In this document: positions 44,387-53,822 of the stretch, in pieces
How the letters are laid out: each line of letters starts with the position of its first letter
Numbering within the stretch: the first letter of the stretch is position 1
Assembly: GCA_021324115.1 (NCBI GenBank)
Contig: JAJPJS010000027.1
Span: 158,590 to 222,589, forward strand
Direction: 5' to 3'
DNA length: 64,000 nucleotides
Source: Nitrososphaerota archaeon
GTDB lineage: Archaea > Thermoproteota > Nitrososphaeria > Conexivisphaerales > DTJL01
Notes under the pieces: model-generated
The model's input: only the letters and a program-made list of their open reading frames with translations
The model's database searches: none
What the model was told of the DNA's origin: nothing
Made by a program: the position numbers and the translations under genes

Positions 44387-44433
44387 TAACGGGACATTTT
44401 GATTTTTTATTGCTCCTTTTCAAATGCCCCCGT
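44387..44433 (+). terminator. T-rich terminator after BMP-type binding protein 2
   Basis: The sequence gacattttgattttttattgc directly after the stop has T-runs typical of archaeal intrinsic termination; the opposite permease gene ends here too. Confidence 0.35.
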
Positions 44434-45357
44434 TCATGCCCTCTTGAATATTCTTCCCACCGCAGCCGGGGCTCTTACCCTTCGGATTACACCTGCGAGC
44501 ACAACGATTACAGCTATAAATGGTATCATGTTCGTGAACTGATAGGGGTATGATATCCCCATGACAACACTCAACCACAGCGGCAACGCTTCGGTAAAGC
44601 CGAACAGTACTCCTCCCAGCAGTGCGAGCAGAGGATTCCAGTTGGCAAAGGCGGCCATGGCAAGGGCAATGAAGCCTGTGCCGTTTGTCATACCCTGTAC
44701 AAATCTTGGATTCAGGTCTATGCTCAGGTAAGCACCTGCAAGTGATACAAGAAGCATGTCGATGATGATTACTGCGAACCTCACCCTGGATATCGAAACA
44801 CCTGCGGCATCGGCGGCTTCGGGATTTTCACCGATCGCCCTCACCACCAGTCCGGACTTGGTCTTGAACAGGAAGAAGTATGCTGCGATCGATATGGCTA
44901 TGCTAACAAAGAAAAGATAGCTGATTTTTCCGAATGTGTACACCTGTATTCCCGGGAGGGTCTGCGGAAGAGCCAGGGGCATGATAGCAGCATGGAACAC
45001 GGTGTAGAGACCGAGCACCGAAGCGCCTGTTCCGAGCAGGTAAAGCCCGATCCCGGCTATGATCTGGTCTGCGGAAAGGGAGAGGATGAGAAATGAGTAT
45101 ATTATCGCAAAGATCAGTCCTATGCCAAGGGCTGAAAGAAGGCCCAGTAAGAGACTGCCTGTAGTGTAAGCCGTTGCTGCGGCCACAAACGCACTGACCA
45201 GCATGAGCCCCTCCATCCCTATATTTATCACGCCAGACCTCTCCAACATCACTTCTGCGGTTCCAGCCAGGATAAGTGGAACGGAGTACCCAAGTGAAGG
45301 CACGAGTATGCTGAGGAATATCAGTGTGATGTCTGGACTCATTTGTTCATCTATCAC
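44434..45357 (-). CDS. ABC transporter permease 2 of BMP-type (nucleoside) importer 2
   Basis: A 307-residue membrane protein, BPD_transp_2 family: ILAGTAEVMLERSGVINIGMEGLMLVSAF and the coupling loop VRAIGENPEAADAAGVSISRVRF are typical of the YufQ/NupC group. About eight helices. Its start overlaps the end of permease 1 by 11 bp. Same position in the operon as 9276-10211 in importer 1. Confidence 0.86.
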   Translation of the reverse strand: MIDEQMSPDITLIFLSILVPSLGYSVPLILAGTAEVMLERSGVINIGMEGLMLVSAFVAAATAYTTGSLLLGLLSALGIGLIFAIIYSFLILSLSADQIIAGIGLYLLGTGASVLGLYTVFHAAIMPLALPQTLPGIQVYTFGKISYLFFVSIAISIAAYFFLFKTKSGLVVRAIGENPEAADAAGVSISRVRFAVIIIDMLLVSLAGAYLSIDLNPRFVQGMTNGTGFIALAMAAFANWNPLLALLGGVLFGFTEALPLWLSVVMGISYPYQFTNMIPFIAVIVVLAGVIRRVRAPAAVGRIFKRA

Positions 45358-46462
45358 TTCCAGCCTGTTTCGGTTTCCGTCTCCCCCATCTGTTCAGCGC
45401 TGTCCTCACCATTAAGATGATTCCAGGTACGGAAGCCGCTACGACAATTATCCCTGTTATCAGTTGAACGAGCTGGGGAGGCATTCCTGTGGCTATTTCT
45501 ATGAAGGGTGTTGACGCGACCATCGCCCCCACGAGAAGTGCCCCGAGAAGGGTGCCTATGGGATGTATCTGGCCCACCAATGAAACGGTTATTCCGTTAA
45601 GGCCGACACCTGTTATGGTGGTGATATCAAAATGTCCTATTATCGATGCGTTGGTAAAGAGACCGCCGCCTATCCCGGCCAGGGAACCGCTCAGGAGCAT
45701 GACAAAGAGGGTCATCCTTTTCGGATTCACGCCGGCATACCTCGCCGCGAACGGATTGATTCCGGATACTCTGATTGAGTATCCTATCGTTGTGTACCAG
45801 AGCACGAAGTAGACAACCACCAGACCCAGAATGGAGACTATTATTCCAGTGTCAACCGTTCCCCACGGGAAAAGCCTCGTAAACTGTGCGGACGGGTTTA
45901 CCTGGGAAGTGTAGGCGGCATTTCCATAGGGGGACTTGTATATGGTTTGAAGATAGGACACCAGGTAAGAGCCTATGTAATTCATCATTATGGTGGTCAC
46001 GACTTCGTTTACATCCCTGTATGCCTTCAAAAACGCAGGGACCACAGCCCACAGGAGGCCGCCCAGAGCCGATGCGACTATAACCAATGGTATCTCTATA
46101 ACCGGGGGGAAAGAAAAGTAGTACCCAACAAGAAACCCCATGAAGCCACCAAGGTAGGCCTGACCTTCGACTCCTATGTTGAATAGACCGGCCCTGAACG
46201 CTATGGTGGCTGCAAGGCCTGTCATTGTGAGAGAAGTGGCTTCCCAGAGTGTGGAGCTCAGGCCCGAGGGGGTTCCAAAGGAACTCTGCACCAGCGTTGA
46301 AATGACGGTCGCAGCCGAGTATCCGGCCGCCTGTATCACCACAGCTGATATTCCAAAACCTATGAGCACAAGAATGACTGATTCTGCCAGCTTTTGAAAG
46401 TCGATGGACGTTCCGCCCTTCGGCTTTTCTGTTTCTTTATTCTGCAGTTGCCCTGACTCCAC
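45347..46462 (-). CDS. ABC transporter permease 1 of BMP-type (nucleoside) importer 2
   Basis: A 371-residue membrane protein (YufP/NupB-like) with LTMTGLAATIAFRAGLFNIGVEGQAYLGGFMGF and the loop SIRVSGINPFAARYAGVNPKRM. It has a longer hydrophilic N-terminus than its paralogue at 10208-11236. Overlaps the ATPase gene by 26 bp. Confidence 0.86.
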   Translation of the reverse strand: MESGQLQNKETEKPKGGTSIDFQKLAESVILVLIGFGISAVVIQAAGYSAATVISTLVQSSFGTPSGLSSTLWEATSLTMTGLAATIAFRAGLFNIGVEGQAYLGGFMGFLVGYYFSFPPVIEIPLVIVASALGGLLWAVVPAFLKAYRDVNEVVTTIMMNYIGSYLVSYLQTIYKSPYGNAAYTSQVNPSAQFTRLFPWGTVDTGIIVSILGLVVVYFVLWYTTIGYSIRVSGINPFAARYAGVNPKRMTLFVMLLSGSLAGIGGGLFTNASIIGHFDITTITGVGLNGITVSLVGQIHPIGTLLGALLVGAMVASTPFIEIATGMPPQLVQLITGIIVVAASVPGIILMVRTALNRWGRRKPKQAGSDR

Positions 46463-47969
46463 CCATCATCAGCCCCAATCTTTCCATGTTGACCTCTTCC
46501 CTTCTGCTGATGCCGACTATCTTTCCTCTACTCATCACCGCTATCCTGTCGCTCAGTTTGAGTATTTCATCTGTGTCGCTGGATACAAGCAGCACGGCTT
46601 TCCCCTGGTTTCTCAACTCCAGTAACAGGTTATGAATGTAACGCGTGGCAGAGATGTCAAGACCATGCGTGGGCTCATGTGCTATGATGATTCTGGGTTC
46701 CTTGGATATTTCCCTCGCAGTTATTACCTTCTGCTGGTTGCCTCCAGACAGGCTCTTCACGGGGACATTTTCATTTGGCGTGACTATCTTGAACCTTGCA
46801 ATCAGCTCCCTGGCCATCTTCTTGATCGGTCTGTAATTGAGGTAGAATCTGGTGTTGAATCTGGATTCAACATCCACGCCTAGAATCATGTTTTCAGCTA
46901 CACTGAAATTCCCGCAGAGACCCCATTTCAGCCTATCATCGGGAATGTATCCTACACCACTCTTTATCACGATCTTTCTGGAATTCTTTAACTCCTTTCC
47001 ATCGAGGTATAGCCTACCTTCCGAGATCAAGTCAATTCCTGCAATCGCCCTGACCAGTTCCGCCTGCCCGTTTCCCTCGACCCCCGCTATCCCGAATATT
47101 TCGCCGGAATGAATTTCGAACGAAACGCCGTCCACCTTCTTGACGCCCCTCCAGTCGAGGACCACAACATTGTCCACACGCAGAGCGGCGGAGCTTTCCT
47201 CAGGCTGCCTTGAAGGGGCGGAATATTCGAGCAACGCTTCAGAACCAGCCCCAATCATCATCACCGCGAGTTCTCTGATGGAGACCCCTTTGGTATCCAG
47301 CGTGCCTACCACTCTACCTTTTCTCAGTACGGTGACCCTGTCACAGACTTCAAGAATCTCTTCCAGCTTGTGGGTTATGAATATGACAGTCTTGTTTTCC
47401 TGCTTGAAACGCCTCAGCACATCGAAAAAATGGTGGATCTCCAGAGGATTCAGTACCGAAGTTGGCTCGTCCAGGAGAAGCAGATTTGCCCCCCGGTAAA
47501 GAAGTTTTATTATATCGACCCTCTGCTGCTGCCCCACCGCCAGATTTTCAACCAGTGCATCTGGGTCGACTTCGAGTCCTGAGATTTGTGATATGGACCT
47601 TATCTTCTCTTTGACCTTGTTCAGGTCAAGCTTCTTTGTTACATCTTTAGCACTCGATTCCATTGCGGCCACATTCTCGGCCACTGTGAATGCAGGTATT
47701 AGCATGAAGTGCTGATGAACCATGCCTACGCCCAGCTTCAGTGCATCGCTGGGACTGCCTATCTCCACTCTTTTCCCATTCAGATAAATGGTTCCCGCGT
47801 CCTTTGTTATTGTACCGTACAGTACATTCATGAGTGTCGTCTTCCCGGCCCCGTTTTCTCCGAGAAGGCCATGTATTTCCCCATTCTTGGCTTCAAAATT
47901 CACGTCGACGAGTGCTTTTACTCCATTTGGATAAGTCTTGGAGATACCTTCCATTAGGAGGTCTGGCAT
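46437..47969 (-). CDS. ABC transporter ATP-binding protein (two fused ATPase domains) of importer 2
   Basis: A 510-residue tandem ATPase. Domain 1: Walker A GENGAGKTT, LAVGQQQRVDIIKLLYRG, Walker B LLLLDEPTSVLNP. Domain 2: degenerate Walker A GVEGNGQAE, LSGGNQQKVITAREI, IIIAHEPTHGLD. The His in place of Asp in the second Walker B (A-H-E-P) is also seen in importer 1 (ILAHNPTRGLD) and is usual for this family. An A/T element (acataataatg, near 47990-48000) lies about 26 nt upstream of ATG 47969. Divergent from the deaminase-like gene. Confidence 0.86.
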   Translation of the reverse strand: MPDLLMEGISKTYPNGVKALVDVNFEAKNGEIHGLLGENGAGKTTLMNVLYGTITKDAGTIYLNGKRVEIGSPSDALKLGVGMVHQHFMLIPAFTVAENVAAMESSAKDVTKKLDLNKVKEKIRSISQISGLEVDPDALVENLAVGQQQRVDIIKLLYRGANLLLLDEPTSVLNPLEIHHFFDVLRRFKQENKTVIFITHKLEEILEVCDRVTVLRKGRVVGTLDTKGVSIRELAVMMIGAGSEALLEYSAPSRQPEESSAALRVDNVVVLDWRGVKKVDGVSFEIHSGEIFGIAGVEGNGQAELVRAIAGIDLISEGRLYLDGKELKNSRKIVIKSGVGYIPDDRLKWGLCGNFSVAENMILGVDVESRFNTRFYLNYRPIKKMARELIARFKIVTPNENVPVKSLSGGNQQKVITAREISKEPRIIIAHEPTHGLDISATRYIHNLLLELRNQGKAVLLVSSDTDEILKLSDRIAVMSRGKIVGISRREEVNMERLGLMMGGVRATAE

Positions 47970-48040
47970 CTACCTGGATGGCGGGGATACCCATTATTAT
48001 GTGTTTGAAAATGAAACGAAGCCTACATGTGTTCCAAGGC

Positions 48041-48048
48041 CTTTTATC
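48041..48048 (+). promoter_or_regulatory. box A of the deaminase-like amidohydrolase gene
   Basis: cttttatc centred about 29 nt before ATG 48074; rules out the longer upstream frame, which overlaps the divergent ATPase gene. Confidence 0.4.
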
Positions 48049-48073
48049 TCTGTGTGACCAGACCTACTACACG

Positions 48074-49414
48074 ATGACCCGCTTTCTCATCAGGGGAATC
48101 CTGATAACATGTGATGGTGCAAATAGGATAATATATGATGGTGCCGTCCTCGTGGAAGACAAGATTATCCGTAGAGTGGGGAAGTTTGATGAACTGATTC
48201 ATGAAGACGGAATAGAGGAAGTAATAGGTAACAGCAGAAGTATAGTCATTCCAGGATTGATAAACACCCATACCCATCTCTCCATGACATTGTTCAAAGG
48301 AATACTGGAGGGTCTGACCGGCATGAGCTGGTTGAAGCTGGCCTGGTCAATAGAGTCCCATCTGAAAGCGGATGATGTTTATGCTGGAGCTCGTCTGGGC
48401 TGTGTGGAAATGCTGAAGTCTGGAACGACATGCTTTGCAGACCATTACTTCCAGATGGAGAATGTTGCGAAGGCTGTCAAGGAAACAGGGATCAGAGGCG
48501 TTCTGGCAGAAGCTGTTCTGGATTTCGGCGACAGGGCAAGAGGCGCCGAACTGTTAAAGAAAGGCGAGAGCTTTGCGGAAAAATGGCATGGAAAGGCGAA
48601 TGGAAGAGTACAATGCATGATTGGCCCGCACTCAACATACACCTGCACTCCAGATACACTGAAGCTTGCTTCGGATATTGCACGCAGGTTAGGTATCGGC
48701 ACCCACCTTCACGTTTTGGAGCATAGGGAAGAAGCTTCGAAGGTGAAAAGGAAGTACGGGAAGAAACCAATTGAACTTCTGGAAAGTGTTGGTTTTCTGA
48801 ATAAGAAAGTGCTTGCGGCACATGTAACATTTGCAAGTGATGAAGACCTTTCAGTGCTGAAGAAAAGACATGTCAACGTAAACGTAAACGTCTACTGTAA
48901 AATGAAGGGGGGACAGGGAATCGCAAGGATAAGAGAGATGCTCGATATGGGCATAAATGTATCTCTGGGGACAGACGGACCTGCAAGTCACAACAACCTG
49001 GATATGTTTGAGGAAATGAAATTATCGATTGCCGCAACAGCGCTTAGGTACAGAAACCCTGGTGCACTTTCAGCAATGCAATCAATTCGGATGGCTACCA
49101 TAAACGGTGCAAGGGCGATCGGGCAGGACGCTAAGATCGGCTCCATCGAAGAAGGAAAAGAGGCAGATATGGTTGTTTTGCAAACAGCGAGTGCGCGTGC
49201 AACACCTCTTTTCAACCCCGCTGTCATGTCGGCGCAGACGCTCTGCGGAAACGATGTAGAACACGTAATCGTTCAGGGCAGAATCGTCATCAGGAACAAG
49301 AAATTAGTAGATGTAAACGAAGGAAATATAACGAGAGAAGCCGAAGCCAGATTCGGTGAACTCATGAGAAGGAGTGGGCTTCAATTTTATTCAGAAAATA
49401 ACATGACAGCTTAA
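48074..49414 (+). CDS. TRZ/ATZ-family amidohydrolase (SAH/MTA/nucleoside deaminase-like)
   Basis: A 446-residue metal-dependent hydrolase. The H66-x-H68 motif (GLINTHTHLSM), LFKGILEGLTGMSWL, SGTTCFADHYF, the later metal His in GTHLHVLEH, AAHVTFA, and Asp in SLGTDGPASHNNLDMFEEMK match S-adenosylhomocysteine/methylthioadenosine/5'-deoxyadenosine deaminases. These release ammonia from an adenine base. Lying next to a BMP-type nucleoside importer, it may convert imported adenosine-type compounds to inosine-type ones. Start fixed at ATG 48074 by family length and box A. Guanine/cytosine-type substrates remain possible. Confidence 0.82.
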   Translation: MTRFLIRGILITCDGANRIIYDGAVLVEDKIIRRVGKFDELIHEDGIEEVIGNSRSIVIPGLINTHTHLSMTLFKGILEGLTGMSWLKLAWSIESHLKADDVYAGARLGCVEMLKSGTTCFADHYFQMENVAKAVKETGIRGVLAEAVLDFGDRARGAELLKKGESFAEKWHGKANGRVQCMIGPHSTYTCTPDTLKLASDIARRLGIGTHLHVLEHREEASKVKRKYGKKPIELLESVGFLNKKVLAAHVTFASDEDLSVLKKRHVNVNVNVYCKMKGGQGIARIREMLDMGINVSLGTDGPASHNNLDMFEEMKLSIAATALRYRNPGALSAMQSIRMATINGARAIGQDAKIGSIEEGKEADMVVLQTASARATPLFNPAVMSAQTLCGNDVEHVIVQGRIVIRNKKLVDVNEGNITREAEARFGELMRRSGLQFYSENNMTA

Positions 49415-49744
49415 GATGACCCGATGCTATAGTGCTTTCCATTTGATTTCTCCATTGTGAAGAAGAGCCATGCAAGTGTGTTGCAGCAGTCTGTGACTTC
49501 GCGAAGATGTTTTGGGGATACAATTTTTTTCTTACCGGCAGGAAGAGTGAGGGATTTAAGATTGCATGCCCATGATTCGAGTTGGGAGAAGTAGACAGAT
49601 TTCTTGCTTAAAAGAGATCCGAATTAACGGCGCATGCAGTTTCAACACCACTTCTATGTCAAATTGATACCCGAAGAACAAATGATACGATTGGTTACAC
49701 AGTCGATTCCCATAAAAAACAAGGTGATTTAAGTCGTGCCTGCT
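49415..49744. other. 330-bp intergenic region
   Basis: No supported gene. A T-run (caattttttttc, near 49522-49533) may be part of a terminator for the deaminase-like gene. Confidence 0.4.
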
Positions 49745-50356
49745 TCACGTCACAATGATACCCGAAATGCCTGAAGAGGAATCAATCCAAGTTTGGCCCT
49801 GATAATGGTAAACGAAGTTGAACGGGCTGGGAGCGGAAGTCACAACAGTATATCCAGGTATGTAAAATGCCAGAGCATCGACATAGTTCGGAATCCCTAC
49901 CTGATTGGCATATGTCCCCTTGAGTATGTCGGACTCGCTTCCTCCGTAGTCGAAGGTGCCAATGAATCCATGTGTTTTGTAACTACCTGGGCTAAAGGTT
50001 CCTGTGACGGTAAACGAGAGGTAACCCTGGAATGTTCCCGATGCATCAGTCCCTTCAACAGGAGTATTCGTGGTACAATCGGCACCGGGACTAACTGCGC
50101 CAGCGAAGGTTTGCCAAAATCCCTCATACGATTCGTTGATGAGGAAGGTGTTTGAAGAAAGCTGCCATATCTGTATCTGCTTGTTGTAATGGTCAAGCGC
50201 CCAGTATCCACATAGGCCAGAATCTTCGTCGTTGACTACCTTGGCTGTCACATTTACAACCAATTGTGACTGCGCGTGGACGGCAACAATAGGCATAAGG
50301 GAGCCTACGAGAAGACAGGCAAGAACTGCAGGAATTACTATTTTGTGTGACTGCAT
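49745..50356 (-). CDS. secreted protein of unknown function
   Basis: A 203-residue protein with a clear signal peptide (HKIVIPAVLACLLVGSLMPIVAVHAQ, residues 4-29, A-x-A-like end). The mature part is beta-rich with many Gly/Ser/Thr and a Cys pair (SGLCGYWALDHYN and GADCTTNT) that could form a disulfide. No family recognised. It has no membrane anchor at the C-terminus, so it is probably released. Monocistronic. Confidence 0.65.
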   Translation of the reverse strand: MQSHKIVIPAVLACLLVGSLMPIVAVHAQSQLVVNVTAKVVNDEDSGLCGYWALDHYNKQIQIWQLSSNTFLINESYEGFWQTFAGAVSPGADCTTNTPVEGTDASGTFQGYLSFTVTGTFSPGSYKTHGFIGTFDYGGSESDILKGTYANQVGIPNYVDALAFYIPGYTVVTSAPSPFNFVYHYQGQTWIDSSSGISGIIVT

Positions 50357-50782
50357 TCATTCCTAGTCGTTTCACAGAAATTTAAAAAGTTACTGCCCAT
50401 AAAGGGTTCCTGTTGAAATAGAAAGCAGGGCTGATCGGTTATTCTTGAGAAACAAACTGAACGGATCTAAGCAGCGTCATTAGTTTATGACACTATACGA
50501 ATCACCGTGCAAGCTGTGAGGACTACGTGTCCAGGAGGAATAAGAACCTCTTTGGTGACGAAGGTAGATTGATTGTGCCTGCTCGTTTGCTCTTATTTTT
50601 GGAGTAACCACGGGTCTTTGACCTGCCAGTCGGAGTTGGTCGCGGCTAGCTGTATCGCAGCCTTCTACCAGATACGTCAATGCCACAATGGATTAAACGT
50701 GACTTTCTTTGTATATCCCATATTCTACTCCTATGTTGCTCTTCTTATCAGCTTTAAAATACTGAGATAGAAACAGGGCGCC
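50357..50782. other. 426-bp intergenic region
   Basis: Short frames on both strands show no motif. Probably non-coding or decayed DNA between the secreted protein and pheA. Confidence 0.4.
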
Positions 50783-51643
50783 ATGGTGAGGTTAAACGAG
50801 AAGCCGATTGTGGCGTTTCAGGGTGAGCTAGGAGCTTTCAGTCATTCAGCCGTCCTGGAATTCTTTGGGAAAAATGTGAGGCTATTACCCTTGCCAAATC
50901 TGCAGGAGGTATTTGATTCTCTTTCAGGAAACGCCAGGTTTGCTGTCGTTCCGATAGAAAATTCAAGAAGTGGTGATATTGGTGAAACAATAGACCTTCT
51001 CCAAGTCTTTGATTATAAGATAATCGGGGAAGTGATACTACCAGTAAGGCAGTGTCTGATCATATACAAGGACAGTGACCTTGGCAAAATCAGGAAGGTG
51101 ATGTCGCATCCACAGGCCATTGCTCAATGCGCAAGGTTTCTCGACATGTATGGTAAAGGGTGGCAACGGGTACCCGCCTATGATACCGCTGGAGCCGTGA
51201 AGATGATTGCGGGGGGCAAGCTTCTCGATACGGCCGCAATAGCAAGTGAACTTGCAAGCGGGATTTATGGTATGAAGCTTATAAAGACAGGTATAGAGGA
51301 CGACCCCAATAACGCGACCAGGTTCATCGCGATTTCCAAAACCGGTACATTCAAAATGAAATTAAAACATGGCAGATATTTCAAGACTTCTATGATATTT
51401 CAGACTGTACATCGACCGGGTTCTCTTGTCGCCGCTCTTGGATGCCTTTCGGAAAGAGGCATCAATCTTCTGAAGATAGTTTCGAGACCCATACAAGGGA
51501 AGCACTGGGAATATTCCTTTTATCTCGAATTCGAAGGGAGCGTGGAAGATAGAAATTGCGACGAAGCGATCAAAGAGTTGGAGACTAGAACGACTCATCT
51601 AAAGTTACTCGGGTCGTATTTACAACATCAACCGGCTACATGA
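50783..51643 (+). CDS. pheA: prephenate dehydratase
   Basis: A 286-residue enzyme converting prephenate to phenylpyruvate in phenylalanine synthesis. VAFQGELGAFSHSA opens the catalytic domain, VPIENSRSGDIGETIDLL is the conserved loop, and T179-R180-F181 (NATRFIAI) is the catalytic T-R-F motif. Residues about 195-280 are an ACT regulatory domain (HRPGSLVAALGCLSERGINLLKIVSRP...EYSFYLEFEG); the usual E-S-R-P reads V-S-R-P. Phenylalanine feedback is likely from the family. No other aromatic genes are adjacent. Confidence 0.88.
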   Translation: MVRLNEKPIVAFQGELGAFSHSAVLEFFGKNVRLLPLPNLQEVFDSLSGNARFAVVPIENSRSGDIGETIDLLQVFDYKIIGEVILPVRQCLIIYKDSDLGKIRKVMSHPQAIAQCARFLDMYGKGWQRVPAYDTAGAVKMIAGGKLLDTAAIASELASGIYGMKLIKTGIEDDPNNATRFIAISKTGTFKMKLKHGRYFKTSMIFQTVHRPGSLVAALGCLSERGINLLKIVSRPIQGKHWEYSFYLEFEGSVEDRNCDEAIKELETRTTHLKLLGSYLQHQPAT

Positions 51644-51795
51644 CGCATTCTTCCTTCCGTTCGATACATGTGGGCCTGTCAAACGCTGCCCGTGCGGTTC
51701 TGGAAAAGCGGTTCATGAATGGAGCAGGCTCGAAGCCATAGACTTGGTTGTAGCTTCGAACGACCTTGGACTCGTTTTGACTAGGGATAAGCAGA

Positions 51796-52128
51796 CTAGG
51801 ATGTATATGCAAAAAGTTCCGCAAAAGGAATCAACTTCCCTTTATTAAACGAACCAGCAGCGCCCGAATAAGCCACAACACCTTCTTCGGCGCTGAATTT
51901 ACTGATAAAATATTCTAGGTTTCTGATCTCATGATGAAAGACGCGGTCTGAACTTTTTATCTCTACGGGCTTCAGTGGACTTGTCACAAAATCAACCTCT
52001 CTGGCCCAGCCTCGCCAGTAATGCTCGGTGTTTAGTGCTCCTGCCACAAACGATTCGTAAACCTGGTTTTTCTCCGGGTCATTGAATGACAAAGCAAGCG
52101 CAACATTGTAAGGATACACCCTATTCAT
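51796..52128 (-). pseudogene. remnant of an ATPase with C-terminal PD-(D/E)XK (DUF4143-like) domain
   Basis: A 110-residue frame containing NQVYESFVAGAL, YWRG, EVDFV and PVEIKSSD, the pattern of the restriction-endonuclease-like C-terminal domain of archaeal/bacterial ATPases (DUF4143 type). The N-terminal AAA domain with Walker motifs is missing, so it is a truncated relic. It lies in a degraded patch near a truncated pilin and an intact ATPase of a related type. Confidence 0.5.
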
Positions 52129-52224
52129 CTTGGTTCAGATTTGAGGTTCGGCCTGTAGTTTCTGACCGTTCTAATTGGCAGCGAAACCGCAGGTAGAAAA
52201 GGTGATTCTCAAGCGTCGTTTTGC

Positions 52225-52458
52225 TCACCCGGAACTCCCTGTGTTTTGCCCCCCCAGATAAACTCGCCAACCACTTGCACTGTTTCCTGTAGCGTACTGA
52301 GTATTCACTCCAAGCTTTTCATACTTCGAGGAAGATGAAGTCAGGCCTGATGCCTGGAATGCAACAGCAATTTCAAGGGCGACGGCTACTGCTATGAGAA
52401 TCACTGTAGCTATGACTGGAGAGACTGCATTTCGTCTGGTTGTTATTATCGAAGTCAT
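52225..52458 (-). CDS. type IV pilin-like protein (Pilin_N), truncated
   Basis: Starts MTSIITTRRNAVSPVIATVILIAVAVALEIAVAF: a short basic leader followed by the conserved A-V-S-P-V-I-A-T hydrophobic helix of archaeal prepilins, which is processed by a class III signal peptidase. Start may be ATG 52458 or 52464; the frame extends to 52527. The body ends after only about 77 residues at GGQNTGSSG, where family members usually continue for a beta domain. A run of seven C (52249-52255) lies just before the stop, so a frameshift is possible, though the alternative frame ends soon as well. Possibly non-functional. Confidence 0.55.
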   Translation of the reverse strand: MTSIITTRRNAVSPVIATVILIAVAVALEIAVAFQASGLTSSSSKYEKLGVNTQYATGNSASGWRVYLGGQNTGSSG

Positions 52459-52664
52459 TAGCATATATCGTTGCTCGTGGTTTGATAGATGATCGACACT
52501 CATAGCGATGGATTTATCGAGCTGCACCTATCATTCATGATCGCGTAGAACGCTGCACTGCATTCCCAATCGAGCGACATGCGACGGCACCGGGCGAAGA
52601 GGGGCCGGCTGGAAGCAACCGGCAACCTTCCTTTTAGCTCAAGTATATCCAAAAGGGTTAAAGT

Positions 52665-52693
52665 ATGGGTACCCATGATTCATGGGTACCCAT
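52665..52693. promoter_or_regulatory. tandem palindromic operator overlapping the ATPase start
   Basis: Two perfect copies of the 12-bp palindrome ATGGGTACCCAT lie at 52665-52676 and 52682-52693, separated by gattc; together they form a 29-bp perfect inverted repeat with one central base (52679). Centre-to-centre spacing is 17 bp. A TATA-like agtatatcc is at 52641-52649. The last two bases of the second copy are the first two of the ATPase ATG. Such an arrangement would let a dimeric repressor block transcription initiation. Confidence 0.65.
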
Positions 52694-53822
52694 GAAATTT
52701 GTATTCGGTAAGCCTGTGGATGAACCCTTCGACAGGGAAGGCGAAATAGGAGAGCTACGCTCCATGATCGTAAGGTCGCAGCCCACCGCACTAATAGGGG
52801 TAAGAAGAATCGGCAAAACCTCGGTGATTCTCAAGACGCTCAAGCCCATGAACACCCCGAAGATTTACTTGAGCGTTGAGCAATACGTTGAAGGCAGGAG
52901 CTTCGACCTGAACTCCTTCATCGCATATTTCTCTTCTCTTGTCGTAACCGAAGCGCTGAGAACACTTGAACCCACAAGGAAGCTCCCCCTCCTATTGAGG
53001 GAGAAGGGTCATGAGGCGGTTTCCACACTCAGAGACCTCCTAGCCTACCTAAAGGTAACACTAAACATAAACCCGATATCCGTTGAGCTTTACTTCGAAA
53101 ACAGGAGTAAGCTGAAGGATGCGCTCAAAGAGGCCCTTGAGCTACCCCAGCTCTTAGCGGAGAAGACCGGCAAAGACTTTACGGTTGTACTAGACGAATT
53201 CCAGTACTTGAGGCTGGCGGAGCAAAACTACCCCGGCCTACTCCACCTCCTAAGAGACACGTGGCAGTTCCAGAAAGATGTTGTGTACACTATTTCCGGA
53301 AGCTCGGTCGGCACGTTAAACCACATGATAGCAAGCAGGGAGCAACCCTTCTACGGATTCTTCTACCCCATCCACGTCCAAAGTTTCCCCCGTGAAACAT
53401 CCATGAAATTCCTAAGGGAAGGCTTCGAAGAGGAGGGTGTGAAATACGAAGAGGAAGCACTCCAAGAGGCGGTAGACAGGCTTGACGGAATCCCTGCATG
53501 GCTAAACCTATTCGGACTAAGAGCCCTCAGGTACAAGAATCTGGAAAGGCATGCAGCACGAGAAATCCTAAACAAACTCGTGGAAGATCCGATCGTAGTC
53601 TCGCTTGTACTAAAAGAGTACCAAAAACTCGGAAAAAACGCGAAAGCCGTACTAAAACACCTAGCAAAAACCGGTGGCTCTATCAGGGGAATAGTCCTTT
53701 CAAGGTCTAGCACAACCGAAGGGTTACGTACACTGCTGCAAGAAGGATACATCCAAAGGTTTGAAAGAGGAAAATACACGGTTGCTGACCCCATCATACT
53801 CGAAGTCCTTAAACATGAATGA
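52692..53822 (+). CDS. archaeal AAA ATPase (PF01637-like) with C-terminal winged helix
   Basis: A 376-residue STAND/AAA-type ATPase: FGKPVDEPFDREGEIGEL, Walker A GVRRIGKTS (36-44), Walker B FTVVLDEFQYL (about 165-172), VVYTISGSSVGTLNHMI (sensor 1 region) and FPRETSMKFLREGFEEEG. Residues about 310-376 form a winged helix (LGKNAKAVLKHLAKTGGSIRGIVLSRSSTTEGLRTLLQEGYIQRFERGKYTVADP). ATG 52665 is possible but the conserved sequence starts at ATG 52692, after the palindrome. These ATPases are common in archaeal mobile and accessory regions; role often unknown. It may bind its own operator (inference). Higher use of cta, aaa and ata codons than neighbours hints at transfer. Confidence 0.75.
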   Translation: MKFVFGKPVDEPFDREGEIGELRSMIVRSQPTALIGVRRIGKTSVILKTLKPMNTPKIYLSVEQYVEGRSFDLNSFIAYFSSLVVTEALRTLEPTRKLPLLLREKGHEAVSTLRDLLAYLKVTLNINPISVELYFENRSKLKDALKEALELPQLLAEKTGKDFTVVLDEFQYLRLAEQNYPGLLHLLRDTWQFQKDVVYTISGSSVGTLNHMIASREQPFYGFFYPIHVQSFPRETSMKFLREGFEEEGVKYEEEALQEAVDRLDGIPAWLNLFGLRALRYKNLERHAAREILNKLVEDPIVVSLVLKEYQKLGKNAKAVLKHLAKTGGSIRGIVLSRSSTTEGLRTLLQEGYIQRFERGKYTVADPIILEVLKHE

